From: Bernardetia sp. MNP-M8
GTDB lineage: Bacteria > Bacteroidota > Bacteroidia > Cytophagales > Bernardetiaceae
Assembly (NCBI RefSeq): GCF_037126285.1
Contig: NZ_CP147012.1
Coordinates: 930,001 to 994,000, forward strand
Reading direction: 5' to 3'
DNA length: 64,000 bases
Shown one piece after another: positions 17,788 to 27,025 of the stretch (positions are counted from its first letter, which is position 1; the number at the start of each line of letters is the position of its first letter). The notes under the pieces were generated by a model. That model had not been told where the DNA came from and did no database searches. It saw nothing but the letters and a program-made list of their open reading frames with translations. Position numbers and translations under genes: made by a program.

Positions 17788-17985
17788 GCTTGCCTTTTCC
17801 TAGTAAGTAGTTTTATTTCAAAAAATTCTAACAAATACAATAATTTTGATTATTTTTAATTGAAAATGAAATTTCTATGCGCTTCTCTCAACTAACCTTC
17901 AAATAAGATTCTGAAAACGTTTGTAGCATTTCTTTCGTTATTATTGAAATTATATCAATTTATTGCTTATTTATATTAAACTACT

Positions 17986-18015
17986 TCTGCCGTTGTTGGT
18001 GTGTCTACCAACAAC
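17986..18015 (+). repeat. Dispersed GTTGTTGG hairpin, copy 4 (best 5' copy)
   Basis: TCTGCCGTTGTTGGTGTGTC continues as TACCAACAAC. GTTGTTGGT pairs perfectly with ACCAACAAC around a five-base GTGTCT-type loop. It ends 21 nt before the J-domain start codon, in sense orientation, and serves as the reference copy for the family. Confidence 0.75.
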
Positions 18016-18036
18016 ATCATTTTAAAATAAAAAACT

Positions 18037-18441
18037 ATGCTCTTCGACAGATTAAAAAATATTATTCGCTCTACTACCAATGATTTCTTAGAGAAAAATG
18101 GACTTTCAGATGATGATTATATGAAAGCTATTGAAGATGAATATGAAAAAGAATTTGGTTCTTTAGGAAATAATGACTCTACTTCTTATTCTAGTGAATT
18201 TGATACAGAATATGAGTTTACTGCTCCTAAAGCCAATCCAAAAGAAAGAATTTATTATCATACTTTGGGTCTTTCAGAAGGAGCTTCTTATGAACAAGTC
18301 AAGACAGCTTATAAAAAACTAATGAAAGCATATCATCCAGACCGTCATCAAGCAGATCCAAAAAAACAACGTTGGGCAGTTGAGCAATCTCAAAAAGTAA
18401 ATGAAGCCTATTCTTATTTTAAAAAGAAATATGAGAAATAA
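18037..18441 (+). CDS. J-domain (DnaJ-like) co-chaperone
   Basis: This 134-residue protein has a J domain in its C-terminal half (about residues 70-134). YYHTLGLSEGASYEQVKTAY is followed by the HPD tripeptide in KAYHPDRHQADP, which stimulates the Hsp70 ATPase. The N-terminal ~65 residues are acidic with no recognisable domain. It lacks the Gly/Phe, zinc and C-terminal domains of DnaJ, so it is a minimal type III J-protein. The client is unknown. The 5' leader carries the dispersed hairpin. Confidence 0.85.
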   Translation: MLFDRLKNIIRSTTNDFLEKNGLSDDDYMKAIEDEYEKEFGSLGNNDSTSYSSEFDTEYEFTAPKANPKERIYYHTLGLSEGASYEQVKTAYKKLMKAYHPDRHQADPKKQRWAVEQSQKVNEAYSYFKKKYEK

Positions 18442-18733
18442 AATGATTATTTAAACTAGAAAATAAATTGATAAGTTAAAGCCCTTCAAAAATTTATTCT
18501 GTAAAGATTGTAAGGATTAAAAATTAATCAAAAACTATTGCTACTTTTATAACGTTTGCAAAAGGATAAGACCTTTTTTATGGATTAGAATGAAGTAGGA
18601 TATCAAAATTAAATAAGTTACTATTAGTTAAAATCATGATTGACCTACACCATCTTTCAATTCATAATTTTTAATTTGTAATTCTTCCAAGGTCATTTTC
18701 CCTATTCTAAATTATTATTATTTGTTATTTTAT

Positions 18734-19654
18734 ATGTGGATATTTTTTAAACGTCTTTTTAATGTTGGAAAAGCTAAAGCACACGCCAAACTTGATAAAG
18801 TAGAAGATCCTGTTGCGCTCACAGAACAATCTATAAAGGATTTGAAACAAGACCTTGCTGAAAGCATGAAAAGTCTTGCTGAAATGAAAGCATTAGCTAT
18901 TCGTACAAAAAGAGATGTCCAGCAAGCACACCGAGCAGCAGACCAATACGAACAGAGAGCGATGCAATTTATAGGCAAAGCAGAACAAGGTGATATTACT
19001 ATGGATGAAGCTGATCGTTATGCTCTGAAAGCACTTGGGCAAAAAGACCAAATTTTGAGAGTTTCTTCTGCAAACGAGCAAAACTTACGTGCTTATGAAA
19101 ACATGATTCGTAAGCTAGAGATTGATATTCAAAAAATCCGTACCCAGATAAATACGTGGGAAGGCGAACTTAAAACCCTTAAAGTTCGCTCACGCCTTTC
19201 TGAAACGAGCCGTCGTCTTAACGAACGCATGTCTTCACTTAGCAAAAACAGTATGAGTGATATGTTAGACGATATGAAAATGAAAGTAGAAGAGCAGGAA
19301 GCATTAGCTCAATCCTATGAAGATATTGCCATTAATGATAGCGATGTAGATAAAGAAGTAGATAAAGTATTGGGTAAAAATGCAGCAGCATTGCCTGAAT
19401 TACCTACTCCACAAGACGCTCTAGCACAATTAAAAGCTAAAATGAAAGCATCACCTAAAACGACAGAGGAATTGATAGAAGAGGCTAATACAACTACTGT
19501 CACAAAAAAAATAGGCTCTTATTCAGAAAATGAGCAAGAAAATAATGCTACAAGCACAGAAGAAAAGAAAAATATTACTTTCAATAAAGTTGAAAAAAGT
19601 ATTCCTCCAAAACGTCCACGTTTGCGTATTAGAAAAGAAGGTTTTGATGACTAA
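18734..19654 (+). CDS. PspA/IM30 family membrane-stress protein
   Basis: This protein is almost entirely alpha-helical coiled coil. It starts WIFFKRLFNVGKAKAHAKLD, the amphipathic N-terminal helix by which PspA/Vipp1 proteins bind membranes, followed by EDPVALTEQSIKDLKQDL and long heptad-like helices to about residue 215. These proteins form ESCRT-III-like assemblies that protect stressed membranes. A low-complexity Thr/Glu/Asn segment and a basic C-terminus (RPRLRIRKEGF) extend beyond the normal ~225 residues. The ATG at 18734 (306 residues) is preferred over a TTG at 18722. No PspBC/PspF-like neighbours. Confidence 0.88.
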   Translation: MWIFFKRLFNVGKAKAHAKLDKVEDPVALTEQSIKDLKQDLAESMKSLAEMKALAIRTKRDVQQAHRAADQYEQRAMQFIGKAEQGDITMDEADRYALKALGQKDQILRVSSANEQNLRAYENMIRKLEIDIQKIRTQINTWEGELKTLKVRSRLSETSRRLNERMSSLSKNSMSDMLDDMKMKVEEQEALAQSYEDIAINDSDVDKEVDKVLGKNAAALPELPTPQDALAQLKAKMKASPKTTEELIEEANTTTVTKKIGSYSENEQENNATSTEEKKNITFNKVEKSIPPKRPRLRIRKEGFDD

Positions 19655-19792
19655 AATAGAATCAATGTCTTAAAATATTTGACTAACTAAACAATTATTT
19701 GTATCTTGGATTTTTACAATACTATCTTTTTATTGTGAAATTAGTTCAAGTAAAATTATTATCAAATATTATCCTAGCCTACTTATTTTATT

Positions 19793-20305
19793 ATGAAAAA
19801 ACTATTTTTACTCCGTCATGCACAAACGGAAGGCTATAGTCTTTCCAATCCAGATTTAAAACGAAAACTGACCGAACATGGTATTCAAGATGCTATGCGT
19901 TTGGGACAACTTTTACGTGAAGAAAATTTTGAAATCGATAAGATTGTTAGTAGTGTTGCTGTTAGAGCGCAAACTACTGCTCGTCTTATTGCCAACGGAA
20001 TGCACTATGCTCCTTCTCAAATACAAATAGAAGAAGATTTATATCAATGTTCAGAAGTAGATTTGCTACGTTTTATCAATCAAATTGATGATAACTATAT
20101 CAATAATTTGTTTTTGGTCAATCATAATCCAGCAGTTTCTGCCCTAATTTATTTACTTTCAGAAAAAGATTATGGATTTCTAAGCCCTTGTAGTTTAGTT
20201 ATTTTTTCTTTTGATGTAGAAAATTGGACAGAAATAACACGAGGAAGTGGCAAAATAGAAGAAATTCGTGTTCCAGAAAATGGCTTTGAAGTGGTTACTC
20301 TCTAA
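19793..20305 (+). CDS. SixA-like histidine phosphatase
   Basis: A 170-residue member of the histidine phosphatase superfamily. The catalytic RHA motif is in FLLRHAQTEG near the N-terminus, VSSVAVRAQTTARL supplies the phosphate-binding Arg, and LFLVNHNPAVSALI supplies the second His. The small size and NHNPAV match SixA, a phosphohistidine phosphatase. The substrate here is not known. The stop codon abuts the last base of recR on the opposite strand, so these genes converge with no spacer. Confidence 0.88.
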   Translation: MKKLFLLRHAQTEGYSLSNPDLKRKLTEHGIQDAMRLGQLLREENFEIDKIVSSVAVRAQTTARLIANGMHYAPSQIQIEEDLYQCSEVDLLRFINQIDDNYINNLFLVNHNPAVSALIYLLSEKDYGFLSPCSLVIFSFDVENWTEITRGSGKIEEIRVPENGFEVVTL

Positions 20306-20905
20306 TTAATCAAACATAATTCGTTTGGCAATACTTCTTCCCAAGGTAATTTCATCTGTATATTCAAGTTCACTTCCGATAGGAACACCACGAGCAATTC
20401 CACTGACTTTCACCCCTTGTTTTCTTAGCTTTTTAGTGAGATAAAAAGCTGTTGTATCCCCTTCCATTGTAGCATTAAGAGCTAAAATAACCTCTTTTAC
20501 ACCATTTTGTGTGCGTTCTAATAAAGAATCAATATTCAAATCTGACGGACTAATCCCCTCAATAGGCGAAATAACTCCCCCCAAAACGTGGTACAATCCA
20601 TTATATTGAGCCGTATTTTCAATAGCCAGCAAATCAGGAACTTCTTCTATTACACAAATTAATGTTTCATCTCGCTTCGGACTTTTACAAATACTACAAA
20701 TATCTGTATCTGAAATAGTATGACACTTTTTGCAATACACTGTTTTTTCACGAAGAGCAATTAATGATTTAGTGAGTTCTTCTACATCTTGCATTTCTTG
20801 TCTAAGCAAGTGCAGAGCCAAACGCAAAGCTGATTTTTTACCAATACCTGGCAAACGAGAAATTTCGTTTACAGCATCTTCTACTAATTTGGAGGGATAA
20901 TTCAT
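20306..20905 (-). CDS. recR: Recombination mediator RecR
   Basis: A 199-residue protein of RecFOR repair. The N-terminal helix-hairpin-helix is [21 protein letters not shown] four-Cys zinc finger follows ([20 protein letters not shown]), then a Toprim domain ([33 protein letters not shown]) and the C-terminal TLGRSIAKR segment. The length is typical. Confidence 0.96.
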   Translation of the reverse strand: MNYPSKLVEDAVNEISRLPGIGKKSALRLALHLLRQEMQDVEELTKSLIALREKTVYCKKCHTISDTDICSICKSPKRDETLICVIEEVPDLLAIENTAQYNGLYHVLGGVISPIEGISPSDLNIDSLLERTQNGVKEVILALNATMEGDTTAFYLTKKLRKQGVKVSGIARGVPIGSELEYTDEITLGRSIAKRIMFD

Positions 20906-21109
20906 AGTTCAGTTATCAGTTTTTCAGTTACCAGTAAACAGTCATCATTTAAAAACAATAGAATATTTTGACTGCAAAAAACGTAATCTCTATAGCTTTA
21001 GTTATGTTTTAAAAGACTTTTTTTGATACTCTCATAGCAAAAACAGCTTACAAAAATACATAAAATAGAGCAGTTTTAAAAGCTGTTTTGGTGGGTGTAT
21101 ATAGATGAA

Positions 21110-21436
21110 TTATAAAATCTCTACCCAAATATTTTTATCACAGACAGCTTTTCGAAGTGGTTTGAGTTCATTGAATGTTCCTGTTGTAATAGTTGAGTGT
21201 CCTTTTGTATTTGCCTCTGTGACTACATCAAAAGCATCTCCAGAAGAGAGTTTACAAACTTGAATAAGTGTTTTGATAATATAGTCTAGCTCATTTTTTT
21301 CATCTTTGAAGAGAACTAACTCACGTTCTAAAGAGGCATCTAGTTGTTCTTCCGACTCAGTAAGTGTTTCAATTAATGTTTCTGTTAGTTGTTTCCTTTG
21401 AGGAATAGATTTTTGATTGGCGTATATGGTTTTCAT
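21110..21436 (-). CDS. Divergent ClpS-like adaptor
   Basis: A 108-residue protein whose residues ~40-108 follow the ClpS fold: LVLFKDEKNELDYIIKTLIQ corresponds to the family V-L-x-N-D-D-x-x-T-x-x-Y-V segment, then the helix KLSSGDAFDVVTEANTKGHST with the conserved THxKG-like turn, then a final strand. ClpS delivers N-degron substrates to ClpA/ClpC. The usual NDD is FKDE here, so N-degron binding may be altered. The first 40 residues are acidic and disordered-looking. The fold assignment is an inference from the pattern; clpP lies 10 kb away. Confidence 0.65.
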   Translation of the reverse strand: MKTIYANQKSIPQRKQLTETLIETLTESEEQLDASLERELVLFKDEKNELDYIIKTLIQVCKLSSGDAFDVVTEANTKGHSTITTGTFNELKPLRKAVCDKNIWVEIL

Positions 21437-21580
21437 AATAACGATTTATTTTAATTCTGTATGTGAATAGAAATTCTATTCATAAATAATGTTTGAGATA
21501 GAATAAAGTTTAAGCTATTTTTGTAAAAAGCAAAGAAAGTAATAGTATTTTAGTTCGTAACTTTTAATTCGCAATTGAAT

Positions 21581-22636
21581 ATGATAAGCGTCGTAATGCC
21601 TGTTTTTAATGGAGAAAAATTTCTCAAAATGGCTATTGAAAGCATTTTAAATCAAACTTATACTGATTTTGAATTAGTCATTATAAATGATGGCTCAACC
21701 GATAAAAGTGCAGAAATCGTAAAATCGTATCCAGATACTCGTATTCATTTTTTAGAGAATGATGGAAATAAAGGTATTTTTTATACTCGTAATCGTCTTT
21801 TTGATGAAGCAAAAGGAAAGTATATTGCCATTTTGGATTGTGATGATTATGCAGAACCAACACGATTAGCAAAACAAGTTGATTTTTTAGATAAAAATAA
21901 TGAATTTGGTTTGGTAGGTTCTTGGATTACACTTATTGACGAGGAAAATACAATCAAAGGAGCTTGGCAACTAGAACATCGCCCAGAAAGAATTCCTGCA
22001 AAACTGCTCTTTTTTAATCAATTTGCACAGTCTTCTATCATGATGAGAAAAGAATTTGCAGATTTAAAATATAGAGAAAACTATCCACCAACAGAAGATT
22101 ACGACCTTTGGATACGTATTTCACAAAAAACTAGGGTTACAAATTTGGCTGAATCTCTAGTAAAATACAGAATTCACGAAAATAATATTAGTCAAACCCA
22201 AAAAGAAACAGCAAGTAGAAATATATTGAAAATCTATAAAAATCAATTAGAAGAATTAGGAATTTATGCCAATCAAGATGAATTAATCATTCATAAAAAA
22301 ATAGGAAATATGGATTTTGAGCAAAATAATACTTCTTTTTTCGAAAAAGTACAGCATTGGTTAGAACTACTTCATTCTAAAAATCAAGAAATAGAAATTT
22401 ATAATAAACTCGTTTTTAATGACCTTTTAGGAGAATATTGGGCAGAGCTTTTATCTAAAAATATTGACCTTCCTATTTCTAAGAAAGAATTTCATAATTC
22501 TGTTTTGTCTTCTTACCTAAATTCTACAAAAAAAAGTAGTCTTTCAAAAGCCTTTAGATTGCGTTCTTTCCCTTTTAACTCAACAGTAAAGCCTATTTTG
22601 AACCGTTGGCAATCTTGGAAAAACAGAAAAAAATAA
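21581..22636 (+). CDS. Family 2 glycosyltransferase
   Basis: A 351-residue GT-A fold enzyme starting ISVVMPVFNGEKFLKMAIES. NDGSTDKS binds the nucleotide, ILDCDDYAEPTR contains the DxD metal-binding motif, and EDYDLWIRIS carries the catalytic-base region (ED). No membrane segment, so it probably acts at the inner face of the membrane on cell-surface polysaccharide. I chose the ATG at 21581 rather than the TTG two codons earlier. It is isolated from other sugar genes, so the product cannot be inferred. Confidence 0.9.
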   Translation: MISVVMPVFNGEKFLKMAIESILNQTYTDFELVIINDGSTDKSAEIVKSYPDTRIHFLENDGNKGIFYTRNRLFDEAKGKYIAILDCDDYAEPTRLAKQVDFLDKNNEFGLVGSWITLIDEENTIKGAWQLEHRPERIPAKLLFFNQFAQSSIMMRKEFADLKYRENYPPTEDYDLWIRISQKTRVTNLAESLVKYRIHENNISQTQKETASRNILKIYKNQLEELGIYANQDELIIHKKIGNMDFEQNNTSFFEKVQHWLELLHSKNQEIEIYNKLVFNDLLGEYWAELLSKNIDLPISKKEFHNSVLSSYLNSTKKSSLSKAFRLRSFPFNSTVKPILNRWQSWKNRKK

Positions 22637-22745
22637 ATTTAATTGTTTTTAGCTTCTGTAACTTCTGTTACCAAATTAGTGAAGAGAATGCTCTAATTTT
22701 GTTATATGCAATTTAGTTTTACACACTCTACAATTATATACAATT

Positions 22746-23060
22746 ATGTTAGACGCAATTAAAAATTTATTTGGTTCATCAACTCCAACAGATTATAAAG
22801 CACTTTTAAAAGAAGGTGCGATTATTATTGATGTTCGTTCGAAAGGTGAATATACAGGAGGACACATTCAAAATTCTAAAAATATTCCTTTAGATACTTT
22901 AGCAAATCAACTTGGACAGTTTAAAGACAAAAATCAAATTATTATTACCTGTTGTGCATCTGGAATGCGTAGTGGAAGTGCAAAAAGTTTATTACAATCA
23001 AAAGGTTATACCAATGTTTATAATGGTGGTGGCTGGTCTAGTTTGAACGGAAAGATTTAA
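22746..23060 (+). CDS. Single-domain rhodanese-like sulfurtransferase
   Basis: A 104-residue protein with one rhodanese fold: IIIDVRSKGEYTGGHIQNSKNIP, then the active-site loop CCASGMRSGSA, whose Cys would carry the persulfide, and YTNVYNGGGW at the end. It probably moves sulfane sulfur in the cytosol; the partner is unknown. A bidirectional terminator follows. Confidence 0.93.
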   Translation: MLDAIKNLFGSSTPTDYKALLKEGAIIIDVRSKGEYTGGHIQNSKNIPLDTLANQLGQFKDKNQIIITCCASGMRSGSAKSLLQSKGYTNVYNGGGWSSLNGKI

Positions 23061-23101
23061 AGAAAGAAGGTATATGTAAAAGACAATTATAATTAAAAAG
23101 T

Positions 23102-23140
23102 AAAAACGGTATTTGATTTTTGAATTCAAATACCGTTTTT
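23102..23140. terminator. Bidirectional terminator between rhodanese and capA-like genes
   Basis: A 15-bp stem with arms AAAAACGGTATTTGA and TCAAATACCGTTTTT, flanked by A- and T-runs, between convergent genes. Confidence 0.9.
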
Positions 23141-23144
23141 TTAA

Positions 23145-24332
23145 TTATTTCTTTTTTATTAAAATTTCTCCCTCATCAGTTATTTCAATGATTCCTTCTG
23201 GAATATCTGTTTTATTGAGATTTTGAATAATTGGAATTACTCTTTTCTGTTTGTCAAGTGTAACTCCTCCACGCCCAAGCTGAATAATAGGTGTAATCTG
23301 TCCAGAAATAAATTTACCTTTATTATCAACTTTCAAATTCACAATTGGTGCAAGTCCACTTTCTCCACGCAAGCTAAAACGGTCATACGTACAAAAGTTT
23401 CCTAAACTATAAGCTATAAATCTATCTTTATACACTTCCATAGCACGAGTAACGTGAGGCCCATGTCCGAAAATAATATCTGCTCCTGCATCAATCATGG
23501 CATGTGAGAAAGCATACACATTTCCTCTATTCTCGCCATAAAAAGTTTCTGCTTTGCGTGTAATATGCTGTTTACTTCTACCTTCTGCTCCCCCATGAAA
23601 AGAAACAATAACGACATCACAAGAATCATTTAATTTTTTTACAATTGCTTCGGCTGCTTTTATATCTCTAATATCCATTGTTCCAGAATTAGGAGCAAAT
23701 GCTGCAAAACCATATTTTATTCCTTCTTTTTCAAACATTGTATAAGGAGACGAAGTAAGACCTGCATATTCTACATCAATACTTTCTAAGAATTTTTTAC
23801 CATTTTCTCGTCCTTCATTTCCAAAATCGCCTACATGATTGTTTGCAATACTGACTACATCAAATCCACCTTGTTTCAATACATCTTCAACTAATTTTTC
23901 AGGCATACGAAAAGCATAACAAACAGCAGGATTTGAACAGTGTTTTACTTGTCCTCCTTTATCTAAAACAACACCTTCCAAATTTCCGAAAGTAATATCT
24001 GCACTTTTTAGGATTGAGTCTACTTCTGAAATCAAATTTTCACCTTCGTTGGGTGGTAAATGGGCAGCAGAAGGAAAATTTGTTCCAAACATCATATCTC
24101 CCACTCCAATAATTTGAAGAGTTTGTTTTTTTGAATTATCAGCTACAGAGGAAAGCAGGCTATCTTTCAGTTTTAGCTTTAAGGAATCAGTCAAGTCATT
24201 AATAAGAGCTAAAGAATCATTTGTGCTATTTAAATTTTGAGTTGCTTTATAATCTGTTTGGCTACAACCAAAATGAGAAATATTAATAGCAGGAAGGAAA
24301 AAAATGAGAAAGAGAATTTTTTGAATTTTCAT
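23145..24332 (-). CDS. CapA-family metallophosphatase-like lipoprotein
   Basis: This 395-residue protein has a signal peptide and a lipobox (ISHFGC, Cys ~23). A Ser/Asp-rich linker precedes the PGA_cap fold: GVGDMMFGTNFP, FGNLEGVVLD, SIANNHVGDFG, VIVSFHGGAEG, and GADIIFGHGPHV with SLGNF. These supply the Asp, Asn and His metal ligands of calcineurin-like phosphoesterases. CapA proteins are linked to poly-gamma-glutamate or capsule synthesis, but no capB/capC genes are near, so the substrate is open. Confidence 0.88.
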   Translation of the reverse strand: MKIQKILFLIFFLPAINISHFGCSQTDYKATQNLNSTNDSLALINDLTDSLKLKLKDSLLSSVADNSKKQTLQIIGVGDMMFGTNFPSAAHLPPNEGENLISEVDSILKSADITFGNLEGVVLDKGGQVKHCSNPAVCYAFRMPEKLVEDVLKQGGFDVVSIANNHVGDFGNEGRENGKKFLESIDVEYAGLTSSPYTMFEKEGIKYGFAAFAPNSGTMDIRDIKAAEAIVKKLNDSCDVVIVSFHGGAEGRSKQHITRKAETFYGENRGNVYAFSHAMIDAGADIIFGHGPHVTRAMEVYKDRFIAYSLGNFCTYDRFSLRGESGLAPIVNLKVDNKGKFISGQITPIIQLGRGGVTLDKQKRVIPIIQNLNKTDIPEGIIEITDEGEILIKKK

Positions 24333-24501
24333 AAAAACTAGGGGAATGATTTTTTATAGTGAGTATAAATAATAATATTTTAAATATAAAATTAGTCAGA
24401 AATAATTGATTAATAAAAATCAAAAAACGTTAATTATACATTAATAAAAATTTAATTTGGTTATAGCTTGTAAAAACAAATAAAATTTCGTATATTGACT
24501 G

Positions 24502-24521
24502 TGTCAGTAATTTAACTGACA
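24502..24521. promoter_or_regulatory. Possible operator palindrome
   Basis: TGTCAGT-AATTTA-ACTGACA lies in the divergent spacer between the capA-like gene and the small ORF at 24605. The symmetry fits a dimeric regulator site or a short hairpin; no regulator is identified. Confidence 0.35.
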
Positions 24522-24604
24522 AGAAGTAAGAATTTATGTCTGTCTTTATAAAAGATATAACTACTTACTCATTTGTGCTTCAATTTTTCTAAAACACTAA
24601 TTAA

Positions 24605-24781
24605 ATGATTTTTATTGCCACAGAAGACCAAAAAGGGAAAATAACTGCATTTTTTTCAAAAAACAAGAAACAACTTAAAGAAAAAGGATTCAAATGGATT
24701 CGCAAATTTGACGACGAACACCGTGCTATTTTATGGGTAAATGAAAGCTATTTACTCAATCAAAAAGAATTTCTTTATTAA
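24605..24781 (+). CDS. Small ORF of unknown function
   Basis: A 58-codon frame from ATG to TAA encoding a basic, compact peptide (starts MIFIATEDQKGKITAFFSK, ends NESYLLNQKEFLY). The composition looks like a folded beta-alpha-beta protein rather than random AT-rich translation, with two Trp and alternating strands. It stands alone between divergent and convergent neighbours, behind the palindrome at 24502. Confidence 0.5.
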   Translation: MIFIATEDQKGKITAFFSKNKKQLKEKGFKWIRKFDDEHRAILWVNESYLLNQKEFLY

Positions 24782-24867
24782 ATTAAATATAATTATATAT
24801 AAATGTTAAGCGAATTAAAATGAAGAGAACAAAAAGTAATTATTCATTCGTAATTCAACATTAATAA

Positions 24868-26958
24868 TTATTCAAAATAGTCTTTCGCTATTATTTCTAA
24901 ATACTCGTGATACGGACTTAGTTTGGGGAGCGCATTTTTTACTTTTAGATACAATTGCTCTGCATAGAGCTTGTCATTTTTCCCAATAGCTTGTGATAAT
25001 TCAGTCAGATAATCATCCATAATAGGCGAAATTTCGGTTACACTTCCTAAAAGACGAGCCAAAATTTCGCTGATTGTCCAAGCCCAAGGCATTCCTTCCA
25101 TCAAAAGAGGATGAGCAATAATTCGCTCATCTTCCCATTCTAAAGAAATAACATTATTAGCAGACATTGATTGAATCATAAATGGACTTTGTGTGCCTAC
25201 CAAAAACTGTGTATTAGGAAAAACCTCTGAAAGACGAGGAATAAGTGTGCGCTGCAAATTAGGACTTAAATGCACATCAATTTCATCAATCAAAACAATT
25301 GCTTGTATACTTTCTGGATGTTGTAAATCAAAAGGATGTTGGATGGCTCGTACACATAAATCCAAAATCCAACTAAAGACAGTTTGAAAACCGTCTGACA
25401 TAGCCGAAATAAGAGCTTCTCCAGCAGAAGTTTGAAAAATAAAATCTCCATCTTTATTCAATCCTAAAAGTCCTTGCTCTAACTTTTCATCTTGGTCACT
25501 CTCTGCAATATTTTGAGGAGGAGAAAGCAAACGATTAACTATTTTTCGAATGGCTTCAATGTTATTTTCTATGTAAAAATAGGTACTATGGTCGTCTTCA
25601 CTTTTTAAAAAGCCATTTTCACCAAATAGGGAAGCAATAGGCGCAAAAGTACGGTGTTGAAAATCATAATTTTTCATTCCTCTCTTTCCTGTACTGTATC
25701 CTAGAATCAATAAGTTTTCACGTATTATTTCAAAATAACGGCGATGACTTCCTGTATTCATCACTCCATTTTTATCAATCTTAAACTTAATATTTACTTC
25801 TTCTCCAAAACCTTGTAGACGCAATACTAAATGTCCTGCGTCTTTATTGCCATGAACGACATTTTCCCAGCCATAATTAATTGGAGGTTTAGGAATATTG
25901 GAAAGACCTAATGCAATAAGTTGCAAAATTGTAGATTTTCCTGTTCCATTTGTTCCTACAATAAGTGTAATATTCTCTTTTGTATGAATATGAGGCAAAT
26001 CAATAGATAGTTTGTCAAAACAGCGTATATTTTTGATAAACATAGACTCCAAAATAAGCGTATTGTCTTCACTTGCTCGCTGCTCTTCTGGAAAATCAAT
26101 ATTCAAGAAAGGTGTAATTGTTTCTATAAAATGAACTTGAACTTGCTCCAAAACACGCATCACTTCAAAATCTTCACACTCTTCAATAAAAAAATATTCA
26201 AAATTGAAAAGCATATTTTTACCCAACATAGCATGTGGCGTTCGTTGTGCAGCCATTGCATTTAATTCTGTCAAAACAGGCTCAAAATGCTCTCGTAATA
26301 GTGAAAGTGGTGCTGGATAACGAACTGTTTTTTCTAAAAGGTCAGTAGCAGCTTGATAGAGTTTTTGAGTAATTTCACGTATAATTCGATGACGAGCTAC
26401 TGCTGATGAACCCATATTTATTTTATAGGCTGTAATAGTAGAAGCTGCACGCAAATTTCTTTTTATAGGCTGTAAATTTCCTTCTCTATCAATGGCAATA
26501 TATTTTTCAGGAACATCTAATTCGGGATTGATAATAAGAGGATCTTCTGCCAAATGAATATCTGAACTGGCACGCCAAAGAGTTCTATCTTCTGGTGGAG
26601 TTTTTACTCGTTTGTGCTTATTCATTATTGGAAACTGACTATCTTCATAGAGTTTACATTCTTCACAAACGGGTAAAAGGTTTGTCCATTCATAAATTAA
26701 CCAATAATACAGTTCTGGTGGACGATAATGAGTCAAAAAAGCAGTTGATTCTTCAATAGAAATTCCTACTTCACAAAAGGCACATTTGTTATAATGAATT
26801 TCAAGAAGCTTGCCCAAAACATCTTCATGCATCAGAATATCCAGACGAGGATACCCCACAAACTTTCCTATCTCCAAAACTGTCTGAATAACTTTTTCAG
26901 TTGCTGGAGATTGTAAAATAGCAGGAACATCATTTGGATTTTTTCGTACTGAAATCAT
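24868..26958 (-). CDS. Septu-like fusion: PtuB-type HNH nuclease plus PtuA-type AAA ATPase
   Basis: A 696-residue chain with two domains. Residues ~50-112 form an HNH zinc module of the PtuB/retron-associated type: C59-x2-C62, H77 in LTHYRPPE, NLLPVCEECK (C98-x2-C101) and a final FPI. Residues ~303-600 are an SMC/ABC-like ATPase: LIVGTNGTGKSTILQL (Walker A, 335-343), a degenerate signature region near 515-530 and VLIDEIDVHLSP (Walker B, 555-561), followed by FLVGTQSPFMIQS. In the known Septu system these are separate proteins acting together against phage. Fusion in HNH-ATPase order is my reading; anti-phage action is inferred. It lies 67 bp behind gldC on the same strand, with the dispersed hairpin between. 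Confidence 0.82.
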   Translation of the reverse strand: MISVRKNPNDVPAILQSPATEKVIQTVLEIGKFVGYPRLDILMHEDVLGKLLEIHYNKCAFCEVGISIEESTAFLTHYRPPELYYWLIYEWTNLLPVCEECKLYEDSQFPIMNKHKRVKTPPEDRTLWRASSDIHLAEDPLIINPELDVPEKYIAIDREGNLQPIKRNLRAASTITAYKINMGSSAVARHRIIREITQKLYQAATDLLEKTVRYPAPLSLLREHFEPVLTELNAMAAQRTPHAMLGKNMLFNFEYFFIEECEDFEVMRVLEQVQVHFIETITPFLNIDFPEEQRASEDNTLILESMFIKNIRCFDKLSIDLPHIHTKENITLIVGTNGTGKSTILQLIALGLSNIPKPPINYGWENVVHGNKDAGHLVLRLQGFGEEVNIKFKIDKNGVMNTGSHRRYFEIIRENLLILGYSTGKRGMKNYDFQHRTFAPIASLFGENGFLKSEDDHSTYFYIENNIEAIRKIVNRLLSPPQNIAESDQDEKLEQGLLGLNKDGDFIFQTSAGEALISAMSDGFQTVFSWILDLCVRAIQHPFDLQHPESIQAIVLIDEIDVHLSPNLQRTLIPRLSEVFPNTQFLVGTQSPFMIQSMSANNVISLEWEDERIIAHPLLMEGMPWAWTISEILARLLGSVTEISPIMDDYLTELSQAIGKNDKLYAEQLYLKVKNALPKLSPYHEYLEIIAKDYFE

Positions 26959-26970
26959 AAAATTAATTTA

Positions 26971-27007
26971 GTTGTTGGTGTCGGCTGTGCTACAACACCA
27001 ACAACGG
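26971..27007 (-). repeat. Dispersed GTTGTTGG hairpin, copy 5 (5' of the HNH-ATPase gene)
   Basis: On the minus strand: GCCGTTGTTGGTGT, a loop of about a dozen bases, then ACACCAACAAC. It ends 12 nt before the start codon at 26958, in sense orientation, between gldC and the Septu-like gene. Confidence 0.75.
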
Positions 27008-27025
27008 CATTGGAGTTTATTACGT

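Larger units (their letters stand above)
17704..18036. other. Intergenic region after rpe
   Basis: Holds the inverted repeat at 17744-17787 and the dispersed hairpin at 17986-18015. The segment CAGCGAAGCTAAA near 17724 recurs near 40940 inside the compound repeat there. I see no ORF. Confidence 0.5.
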
